DNA of 64,000 nucleotides from Hyparrhenia diplandra (taxonomy: Eukaryota > Streptophyta > Magnoliopsida > Poales > Poaceae). The notes under the pieces were generated by a model that searched no databases, was not told the DNA's origin, and saw nothing but the letters and a program-made list of their open reading frames with translations. Below, piece by piece: positions 21,880 through 32,100 of the stretch (the stretch's first letter is position 1; each line of letters begins with the position of its first letter). Made by a program: the position numbers and the translations under genes. The DNA lies in the NCBI GenBank assembly GCA_015847255.1, contig JADLZK010008770.1, positions 1-64,000 of the forward strand. The letters are read 5' to 3'.

Positions 21880-24800
21880 GTAGCAAGGCTTTCCTCCATC
21901 TTGGGACTTTGGATCGGTACACGAAGGAGGCGGGCGCCTTGATGGTGAATCGTCGGCTGCGACACCTTCATGGGCTGGAGCTCGTCGGAGATGTCGGGCA
22001 ACGAGCGCGGATACGGCGGTAAGGGCGGGCCAGCCGGCTGAGGAGAGAGACATGGAACACGGGTGGATGGTGCTTTCCTCCTCAGCCTGGAGCTTGTAAG
22101 CCAAATCATTGATCTTCGACGATCTCATAGGGCGAAGTACTTGAAGCATAACTTGTTGTGGGCGCGTGGAGGCGAGTGGCTCAATTGATCGTCTGGTGGA
22201 GGCGGAGGAATTGCCTAATCGCCAATCGAGAACAGCTCGGGAGGCGATTCTTGTCTCCGCAGGCCTTGACACGTTGCTTAGCATGAAGAAGATCTTTGTC
22301 GGGCGGCGAGCATGGTATTGCGCTCGGCCCGGCTTAGTTGCCACATCCCAAGCAGGTGAAACAGAGGCATCGGTAATCCCAAAATGACGGGGCCGGGCGA
22401 CCATACAATACCTCAAGCGGCGAAACGGCCCAATCTTTGAGTGATCGGGTATTGTACGAGAACTTCGGCGGTGATAACCATTTGCTCGAGGACTTGGGAC
22501 AAGAGTGCACAAAAAAAAATACAGAGATAGGTCTCGAGGCATTGATTAGCGTGCTCGGTTTGGCCGGCCGACCGCTGGATGATATCTTTGAAGACAAAGC
22601 GAGATCAACCTTGGCATACTTGAAGAGTTCCTTCCAAAAAAGTTGCTTGTGAATATTGCGTCTCGGTCAGTCAAGATCTTCTCAGGCATGCCATGGAGGC
22701 GATAAACATTGTCCAAGAAGGATTGGGCGACCACAGCAGCCAGAGAAGGGATGACGGAGACCAACAAAGTGAGCAAACTTTCTTGAATGTATCAACAATG
22801 ACCATGATGCAATTGGAGGAATCAGACATGGGTAAGCCATCGATGAAATCCATCGTCGAACCTGCAGGGACTCCGTAGGGCACCGTAATGATGGCAGCAG
22901 ACCTGGATACTTGGGTGATCGGCCTTTGGCCTTCTTCGCAAGTTGGATGAGCCTTCACAAATGAGCGAACGGGCCGCTTTTTCATACCGGGCCAGTAGAA
23001 TAGGTGTTTCACCGATTTGTATGCGGGAAACGAGTGTCCCCAAAAGGCCGCTATGCATGGCTTCAATCACCTTAACTGGATAGAATTGTTGGTACCCAAC
23101 CGGATTCGATCGATAGCGAATAATGCAGGAAACCAATGTATATGGAGGGTGGCCTTGAGGATTGATGGCAAGTTCGGAGAAGCTTTGTAGGCTGCGGGGT
23201 CCAAAGCATCGTGAACACCACCTACGTAATCCATAGTGGGCACACCGATGAAATAGCACAAATTTGGGTAGGGGTGCGGATGGCGTGACAAAGCCGCCTG
23301 CCTATTTGCATTTGAAATACCAGGTTTGTATACCACCTTAAAGGCGAAGGCCCCAGTTTGGTAAGCATCTTCTTGCCCGGTCGATCTGCCAGCCTCGATC
23401 GAGAGATGTGTATAAGGCTGCGCTGATCGATATAAATCAAGAACTCGGCATGTTGGAGATAAGCACGCCAGCGATCATTTGCCATGATAATGGAGAGGTA
23501 CTCCTTTTTCGTAGGTGGGATGATCCCTTGGAGCGAGGACCGAGAGCTTTACTTGCAAATACGGGAGGATGACCATTTTGCATTAAAGGCTGCGCCACTC
23601 CAGCGGTCGCTTATCCGTCCGAATTTGAAATGGACGTAATCGTCGGGAAGGGCAAGAACCAGGTGCGGTGATCAACGCGACTTGAGAGCTTAGAAGCGAG
23701 GATGTGTGGGTGGTGTCGGACAAACAACGAGCCTTTCTTCGAAGGTCAGTCGAGGAGGTAGTTTTAATCGCATAATTGGAGAGAAGCGGCGATAATATCC
23801 GGATAATCCCAAAAAACCGCGAAGCTCTTTGACATCGTTGGGTTGGCTACCGACGGACATCCCTCTACTTTTATCGGGATCGGCGATACGCTGCGAAAGA
23901 CGATGACATGCCCTAAGGCACGGTGATGAATTTCTTTGGGCAAAAACGACACTTACCGAGCTTGAGGTACCGATTGGTCACCGCCAAGTAGCTACAAGAC
24001 TTGCACGAGGTTTACGAATATGAGTGTCAAGGTCGGGACGTAGATCAAGATGTCGTCAAAGAAGGCGATAGCACACTTGCGTAGTAGAGTCTTCAATGTC
24101 TTTGTTCATAGCACCACTGGAATGTATTGGGTGCACCGGTAAGCCCAAATGACATGACACTATACTCGGCTGCCCCAATGAGTCCGAAAAGCCGTCTTAT
24201 GTTCCTCGCCTTGGCTAACCGGATTTGATTGAATCACGGCGCAAGTCAGGGCAAGAGAAATATTTGGCCCCGGACAACTCATCCAACAACTCGTCCACGG
24301 CAGCGGGAATGGGAAACTTGGCCTTGGCAGTCAATGCATTTAACATCAGTAGTCAACACAAAAGCGCCAAAGCGCCATCCTTTTGCGGACGAAATGCGAG
24401 GCGAAGAGAAGGCGGTGCTCGGGCGTATGAATCCAGACTGCAACATTTCGTCCACCTGGCGCTCAATCTCATCCTTCGGCTTAGGATTGTACCTGTATTG
24501 ACAAACTGCAACAGGAGAAGCCCCAGAAACCAAGGGAATGGTGTGGTCACATGCTAGGCGAGGAGGCAATTCAGTTGGAGTATCAAAGAGGAAGCTAAAC
24601 TCATCCGAAGAATCGAAGCAACCGGGCAGGGACATCTTCGGGTATGATCGTAGAATCGATTCGGACAACCGATGTAGCCCGACAAATCGGTGATGACCAG
24701 CGGGTTACGAATCACCTGTAGAAGTACATTGCGGCTGCCATAAGGAATGGACATCCATTTTTCATGCCAATGCACTCGCATCGGAGAGAGCCTCGAGCCA

Positions 24801-25560
24801 ATCCATGCCTATAATAATGTCATAGGTGCCCAACTGAATAATACGCAGAGTAGAATGGAAGAGCACACCACGAAGGCCGACCACTCTACATTGGGTAGTT
24901 CTGAATCACAACATAAGAGAGTACCGTCGACCAACTTGAGGCGATCTTTGGGTGAGGCGACAAGCGAGCACCGGGAATTCCTTGACAGAATGTGACGAAG
25001 CCCGATAAAAAGTGTGGGATACGGCCTTGCCATGGACAGCCCGGGGATCATTGTGTGCGGACAACGGGAGAGGCATCGGGTCGCGATGGGTGGCGTAGAG
25101 AACAAGCCCGATATACTAACCGAAGTGGAGGAGCTTGAGGTTGACGACTCACCCTCTCGAGGCGATCACCTTGATGAGATTTCCCAAACCTCTTGTAAAC
25201 AATGGACTGAGGCCTTTGGGCGCGGCCAAGGAACCCACTTCTCGCCACGGCGCATGCACAATCCACGAGCTCGGACGAAGCTCGTAATGTAGAGAGCTTG
25301 TCATCCACGTCTTAGATCCCAATTTGGAGGACGCACCTCGAAGTGGCGGAGCGGCGCGACGGAGGAGGTTGGGGTAGAGGAAGAGCACCCCTTCACCGTC
25401 GTAGACTTGGAGAACAATGATCCTTCCGATCGCCGAACTCAGCCGGCGCCATGGTCGGCGCTTCCTCTGACATGAGAGCAAGAGTGCGGCGGTAATCCAA
25501 CCGGGCGACGGGCAAGCAAAAGCGGGGCCGAATGTCATCACGCTGAACCATCGATAAACG
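21880..25560 (-). pseudogene. pol: pol region of the gypsy element in UGDH
   Basis: Pol supplies protease, reverse transcriptase, RNase H and integrase. Reverse transcriptase signatures are ACDHTIPLVSGASPVAV, YNPKPKDEIERQVDEML and SGFIRPSTA (about 24400-24600), and the catalytic FFDDILIY near 24040. Integrase shows LFYWPGMKK, TMDFIDGLP and NVYRLHGMPEKILTDRD (about 22660-23000), and the C-terminal end shows AEESTIHP near 22070. Domain order is RT, RNase H, then integrase, the Ty3/gypsy order. Stops and frame changes interrupt every domain. Confidence 0.8.
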
Positions 25561-25569
25561 GGCCACAAT

Positions 25570-26900
25570 GGAAAGTGGCGGGGATTAGGATTGTATGCGG
25601 CTAGTTGTTCGATGAGATACGTAACGCTCGATATAATCGGCGCCCGGTGGAAGTCCGGCCGATGTGAAGCCGTTGGCGGATAAGCGACTCATGCGCCGTC
25701 GCGGCTAAAACGATCTCGAATCATCTCCGCTAACGCGTCCCATGAGATGTTGACAAAGGCGGCGCTCAGCACCGGAGCCATCCGCCGCGGTATGGGTGAA
25801 GTGGTGAGTGGAGATGCGCGCAAAGAGATGGATGAAGCAGTACATCTCGAAGTGGACTTTGGCGTGATAGCCAGAGTTGAGGATTATCGCCATCAAATTG
25901 GGGAAATAGCAACTTGGGAAGTTGGCCTAAATTAGGATTAGAAGGGGTGTGATGGGAATGCGGATTGGGATGGGGAATTTGGGCAAAATTGTAGGGGTGT
26001 GGAGCATGGGTAGGAGGTGGGTAAATTGGAGGTGGAGGGTAGATGGGAGGGGGTGGATACGGCGGATAGGGTGGATAATCCGGTGGATGGGGGGGAGGAA
26101 ATCGGGTGGTGTTCATGATGAACGGGTGGAGGTGGACCCGAACGACGGAGTGGCCCGGTAACATGTGGAACCGAGGGAAAGAGGGGATAGGGTGTACCAT
26201 TGGCGGGAGCGGGGCCATGGTCGCAGCCCAGCCATGCCCGTCACCCGTGTAGTCGATTCAACGCCGTGCCCTACGGGCGGTCGGTCGCGACTCCGTGAGA
26301 AGTGGCGGCGACCAACTCGGGACTGAGACACCACCACGGGTCCAATCGTCGAAGGAGCGGAACGGATCCGATCTTTGCCGAGGCGCGCCACCTCCGTGCC
26401 CGATGGAGTCGGCGGAGTGCACGATCCGGGGACGCCGGGGCCTCAAGCGCGGTGGTGGAGGACTCCCCGAGGGCGGCGCGGCGTCGAGCTCCCTCTGGAT
26501 CTCGGTGGTGCGGGGACGCCTCCCGATGTGGTGGACGCGGTACTCGATATAAATGGATCCATTGCTCGAACTTCATGAAGGCGGGTCTCGAAGTAGCCAC
26601 CCCGATTATCGGGCGGCGATGGCGGCGTTATCTTGGCTGGTGGCAGGCCTCGGCGCCGAAAGGACGTCGGTGGCGGCGAGCCCGCCCCGGAAGTAGAGGC
26701 GGTGTCGGGCGACGCCGGTCGAGCGGCGAAGCGGCGACATCGAATCCTTCGGTCGGAAGTTGTCGAAGCGCTGGATCAAATCGTCGAGCGCTTTGGCGGG
26801 CGATGGGATCCATGTGGCCGTAATCGACAGCGTTGGAGCCGGGTGAAGTGCGGGTGGGAGGGTGGGGGTCGATCCCGGCCGACGAGCGGTCGAGGGACCT
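25570..26900 (-). pseudogene. gag: gag region of the gypsy element in UGDH
   Basis: Gag is the structural capsid-type protein of LTR retrotransposons. A proline/tyrosine-rich stretch near 26000-26100 (many PPxYPP units) is followed by KLLFPQFDGDNPQLWLSR, the start of a typical plant gypsy gag domain, and then LHFTHTAAD-like residues in another frame. Frames change several times. The upstream GC-rich part (26270-26900) has only weak resemblance to gag N-termini. Confidence 0.7.
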
Positions 26901-26915
26901 GGAAGGCGATACCAA

Positions 26916-27202
26916 TGTCGACAACCGCCGTGCCGCTGATCGGAATCGAGAAGAAGAGCTAATTACTGAGGCCTAGCGCCGAATCTCATTGCAATGTAAT
27001 AGAAAATGAGTTTGAACAGATAGAATTCAAGTTGCGTTTGCCAGCTCCTCTCTTCCTCTCTTATACTCACTCTCGCTCATGGACCGCGCAGGAATTACAA
27101 ACCCAGTCTGGGCCAGATGTCAGTACGCTCTTGCGTCTTGGACGGGCCGACCTCTTGGGCCGGGCTGCAGCATCGGGGTCACCCGGATGGGGGTTGCTGA
27201 CA
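26916..27202 (-). repeat. 5' LTR of the gypsy element in UGDH
   Basis: 287 bp, TGTCAGCAAC at the start and GTTGTCGACA at the end on the minus strand, giving near-perfect inverted termini. It is followed on the minus strand by the primer binding site TTGGTATCGCC (about 26905-26915). It abuts UGDH coding sequence at 27203 directly. Confidence 0.9.
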
Positions 27203-27953
27203 CCGACGCCGGCGTCCAGGAACCACCTGCCGCCCCCGACGCGGCCATCGTTGCCGACGTGGGCGCCCGTGGCCTCGCACAGCGCCGAGAGCGCGTTCAC
27301 CGACGACACCCGCTGCGCGCTCGTCGCGAGCTTGGCGAGCTCAGCGGACAAGAGCCCCGTCGTGACGATCCGGTCCTCGGGGACCCAGTGCGCGTACACG
27401 TCCGCCAGCGCGCGCACGGCGGTGTCACGGCCGCCGATCACCACGCGGTCGGGGCAGAGGAGGTCCCGCACGGCGGTGCCTTCGGAGAAGAACTCCGGGT
27501 TGGAGGGACCTGGAACGCGCTGCCGTGAGCCTGAAGGATTTTCTCCATGGCTTCGGCGGTCCTGACGGGGACGGCGGACTTCTCGACGACGATCTTGCTC
27601 GTGCCGGAGCGTGACGCGCACGCGCGCCGCGCTCTCCCAGTAGGCGAGGTCGGGCGCCGTGCCGGCGCCGAGGCCACGTGCCTTGGTGGGCGTGTTGACG
27701 GACACGAAGACGATGTCGGCGTCGGCGACGTGGCGGTCCACGTCGGCGCTGAAGGAGAGGTTGCGGCCGCGGCAGGCCCTGACGACGGCGTCAGGCCCGG
27801 CTCCAGGACCGGGAGGCGGTCGCTGTTCCAGGCGTCGATGCGTGGCCGGGACACGTCGACGACGGTCACCTCTATGGCCGGGCACTTGAGCGCCATCACG
27901 GCCATGGACGGGCCGCCGACGTAGCCGGCGCCGATGCAGCAGATCTTCACCAT
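27203..27953 (-). pseudogene. UGDH: UDP-glucose 6-dehydrogenase, N-terminal half
   Basis: The ATG at 27953 opens MVKICCIGAGYVGGPSMAVM, the family's Rossmann NAD-binding motif GxGYVG. Later landmarks are VTVVDVSRPRIDAWNS, DRLPVLEPGL, FVSVNTPTKARG, KIVVEKSAVPVRTAEAME, NPEFFSEGTAVRDLL, DRVVIGG, WVPEDRIVTTGLLSAELAKL and SSVNALSALCEATGA, in family order over about 250 residues. Relative to the family, short stretches are missing near QRVSSVNA and after EATGA. At least three frame changes are needed. The reading ends at LDAGVG, exactly at the gypsy 5' LTR, and its continuation (FGGPSLRRDVL) is at 21508. Confidence 0.88.
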
Positions 27954-28070
27954 GCGCCATGATCGACTCCAAAGCAACACCAAGATGACTGAAGCAGCAA
28001 GATGATCTTTGATGTGATGAAGTATTAGTGATGTGCAGTGCACGAGTCTTTAAATACATCACACCATTAC
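27954..28070 (-). promoter_or_regulatory. Likely core promoter of the UGDH gene
   Basis: A TATA-like TATTTAAAG on the minus strand (about 28048-28056) lies roughly 100 bases upstream of the ATG, a reasonable position for a plant core promoter. Functionality is unknown because the gene is interrupted. Confidence 0.35.
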
Positions 28071-29142
28071 CATAGATGATGCGAGAAGTAGCCAGCTCCT
28101 CCAGATTCTTGCAGTAACTTTAATCCTGCCATTTGAAGATGAGAAAAGCAGAGAATAAAGGAACAGTAGCATGAGCTGATCTAACCTGCCCAAACCCTTC
28201 ACATAATTCTCAAAGGCTTTCATTCATTCATTCAGGACGTGCCACCTTAACAAGTCTAGAGATGCCATGGATCCAGTTCAAAACGTCTGGAGGATTTTGC
28301 TACTTTTACAAGGAAAAAATAGAAAGAAAAACACTTATCGAATAAGCATTACACGCGTTGCAACATCCATGCTTAGAAACATGACAGATTCGAATACATG
28401 GCATGAAGGTCAGTAGCAGCTGGCATAGCCAACGCATCGAGGAAATCTGCCAGCTTTGTACCAGAAAAAAACCCTATACCCCTTAAAAGTGTGCTGATTA
28501 GGATAGGATATTTCAGACATCTAGTTCAAGTTATATGTTTGAACTGACATTTGCCTTCAAATCCTTTCCAACTATCCAAACAAGCTGAAATGAATTGCAT
28601 TCAACAACTTCATGTACAGAATCTTCCTGAAGACGCATACTTTATCTCTTAATAAAAGTAATTGCACTGTTTAATTAATTTCGTGTACAAGGTATTTCTG
28701 TAAACAAATAGGAGAGGTATCAACAAGTTTCAGCCCTGGTTGAGTTACAACAAGTTTCATCTGGGTACATCAGATGTGCTGATGGCACTGCTACAGTGAA
28801 GACGAAAAGCAAGAATGAATTATCTTCTTTCAACTTCTCTTCCCAGCTGCTTCAAACTGGCATTCTATGATGAGGGTCCTAGGGGCACCAAACTGTACAG
28901 CAGAAACCAAACACCCATAGAAGCACTACTCACTTTCATAATCATCCTCATCTCCAAACGAGAACACCGAGGCATCTGCGGCAATGTCGCCTTGAATTAA
29001 AGCTCATACTGGGACGAGTCAGCAGCTGTAGGTGGTGCTGTGGTGGAGCTGGCCTTGCTGCTGACTTCAGTTTTGAGAGATGTGCCATCAGGTGCCTTCG
29101 TTGTTCCTTGTTAAGCTAGTTATAGCTACTTTATCCAGTCTA
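28071..29142. other. Intergenic DNA between UGDH and the PTEN2-type gene
   Basis: No gene is recognised. The part nearest 29142 is expected to hold the 3' untranslated region of the PTEN2-type gene. The 61-codon frame at 28815-29000 resembles nothing known. Confidence 0.4.
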
Positions 29143-32100
29143 CTAGCAGCAGCTGATGCCGCCTCCTGCACGCTGACTGTTTGGGATGGTTTTAGCGGCA
29201 TTTACACTGCTTTGACCACCACCAGCAGTCTTCTCCTTTCTTCCCTTGGATGATCCATCCTCCCCGTCACTGTCAGAAGACTTCATCTTTATCATTGCTT
29301 CCAGTTCCCTTGTTGGATTCTGCAGGTGCAGCATTATTTTCTTTCACAACTGTGCTAGCCGAGGAATCAGCATCAGATTTATTATCAGCAGGTCAGGGGC
29401 TGGTTTTGGTTTTTTGTGGTTGCGAGCCATCATAATCTACCAGGACAACCTCAACCTGGAACCCGGGTGATGGCAATTTTCTCTGGATAAAATTAGAAAG
29501 TATTTTAGTCTTAAGTCCCCCAAAAATAATTGGTAACCAAGAGCTAAAATATTGCAATAACTGTCACTGATAACAGAAAATGCAAATAAGCAATCCTTAA
29601 ACAAATAACTAATCATTGATAAAATGCCTGTTTCCTTCACCGACTGATCATAAAAATGTTTATGCATGGGCAAAAGAAGTATATGCGCTCAGTTACAAAT
29701 TCAGCTTCCTTGATTTTTCAGCTCAAATGACCAAGCAGGAGCTCAATAGTGTTCAGTATGGCAATGCCAGGAGCAGAGTTAATTTCAAAATACAAAGTGG
29801 TTCAGGCAAAATAAAAACTTAGGCATCAACTTATAGGATATGGAGGACATTCTCAAAACTAACTAATATGTGTGAACAAACAAGTATCACATCTGATTCG
29901 ACATCATCACAAAAACAAAGTATGTACACAATAGAATTCAGGATTTAGTGGCACATCTTGTTAAATAGTTTCAAATTCGGTCTTCACAAATGGTTATAAA
30001 TATTATTAACAATGAAGAAGCATTTACCTTGTCAAAATCATCAAGATCAGTTGGATTCAAGGTCACCCTGTTCTCCATCATTGTTGTATTTAGCCAGCTG
30101 AAAAGGATAGGGGAAGAAATGAAATTAATTCTTTTCCAGATTCCAATCAAATAGAGATAATATACATATGTGCATGCAACTTACAAAACATGGAAGAAAA
30201 AGAAAATGAAACCATTAAGTAATGAGCACAGATATATATAGGAATTATTATTATTATTATTTTATTATTATTAGTTTATTACTACATGAAACTCACCAGT
30301 AAAAGTCTCCCTGTCGATCATGAAACTGGATCTTGAAATCACCAGCTACTTCGGCTAAGCCAGGTTCTCCAGGCAATGCAAAAACCATAATCCCCTTCTT
30401 TGGTGCACTAAACCAGAAATCTTCTGGCTGAAATCATATGGTAATAAATTTAGATTCCAAGGGAGATTACAGAGGAATAAATTCCACACATTCAGCATAA
30501 AAGTATGCAAAAATAAATATCTACAATGGTACAAATTAGTTTTCACAGGGCATACTAGTCAGAAAAATAAGACATATTTCTTGAAATCACCAGCTACTTC
30601 GGCTAAGCCAGGTTCTCCAGGCAATGCAAAAACCATAATCCCCTTCTTTGGTGCACTAAACCAGAAATCTTCTGGTTGAAATCATATGGTAATAAATTTA
30701 GATTCCAATGTAGATTACAGAGGAATAAATTCTACACATTCAGCATAAAGGTATGCAAAAATAAATATCTACAATGGTACAAATTAGTTTTCACAGGGCA
30801 TACTACAGTCAGAAAATAAGACATATTTCCTTTTTTTTTTTGAAAGATAAAAGACAGAAAGGAGAAGCATCATTCTGGGAATGACTTCTTGTTATTATGT
30901 CATGATGAGGAACACAGGAAACAATGTAATATTTTGAGTTTATCCTCGTCGTAGTTTGCATATCAAATATATGCTGTACTAAGAGACATAGCCATGCAAC
31001 TATCAATACATCGTAAGAGGTACAAGTACGAGTCATTTAAGTTGGCTTCAAGTTGTAAAATATCCTTCCAAAACAATGGGACATTCCCTTATCTAGCATT
31101 ACTATATAAAACCATTGGTGCCCTTACCCACTATGCAAAAGAGGCATCAAACGAATGAAGAATTCATAATATATAAGCTACCCAAATATTCAACAGCAAA
31201 CTGAACATAGAAGGAACTATAAACCTATGAGTAACTGAAAGCAAAATAAGAGTGGTACACAAATGAAGATGCTTACCATTAATTCTTTTGTTCTTGGATG
31301 CTTCTTTGTAGAAAAGAACACCTGCATAAAAGATTCATTAGTTGATGCACTAGAAGATATCAATCAAACAACAGTATATTCTTAAATCTTTGTATGGTGA
31401 CATATGGCCACTTCAGTTTCAATTAAATGGACACACCATTGTGATTAGAGACTGTAATTGATGGCCTAATCCAATAGGGGCATCTATGAAGACGAAACCC
31501 TCTAAGCATACACCTGGAAAGTGTAATAACATGATTAATTACTAAAGCAAAATACACATGCATATCGTTTTAATACCATGGTTGAAAAGCTATAAATACC
31601 TTCGGGGTGGTTGATTTTCACCATTGAAGTATGTTAAGATGCGCTCGAAATACTTCACATATCTCTGCAATTTTCCTAACATGTTCAGAATAATATAAAG
31701 ACAAGAGTTATACGAATCAACTTCATAACTAAGGGTCACTCACAATCTGACTTGGGAGAATAAGCCCTTTTCCGTCTACACATCTTTTCTGGTTATAGTA
31801 TTCAATGGATTCCTCAGCAGTAGGAAAGAACTGTCCATTATAAAAGGAAAAAAAACTCCAATTGTAAGAAATTCAGTGAAGATTTTGCAGCAGGGATCAT
31901 TCTGATTGGTATACAGATACAATGCATGATAACCTTACCTTTAGAAATAGTAGAAGACTCGAGATCATCAATCCTGTCCTTGCCTTACCAGCTTTGCAAT
32001 GGACAACCACCACATTCTCTATATCCTCCTTCAGCCATGAGTAGGCGCTATGGCAGAATGATATGACAAGTTGTATTGGAGGACAGTTATGATCATCAAA

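Larger units (their letters stand above)
21509..27202 (-). mobile_element. Ty3/gypsy LTR retrotransposon (5.7 kb) inserted in the UGDH gene
   Basis: On the minus strand the order is 5' LTR (26916-27202), primer binding site TTGGTATCGCC just inside it (resembling the initiator-Met tRNA type), gag, protease, reverse transcriptase, RNase H, integrase, a polypurine tract AAGGAGGGGGGA, and 3' LTR (21509-21801). The LTRs start TGTC and end GACA. They differ at very roughly one position in ten, so the insertion is not recent. All reading frames are broken many times; the element is inactive unless the breaks are sequence errors. It has the same orientation as the host gene. I could not confirm a 5 bp target duplication. 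Confidence 0.9.

Noticed and set aside
27067..28062. 331-codon minus-strand open frame taken as one protein
   Set aside because: It starts upstream of the true UGDH ATG, passes through wrong-frame stretches of UGDH and ends inside the gypsy LTR; only segments of it are UGDH.
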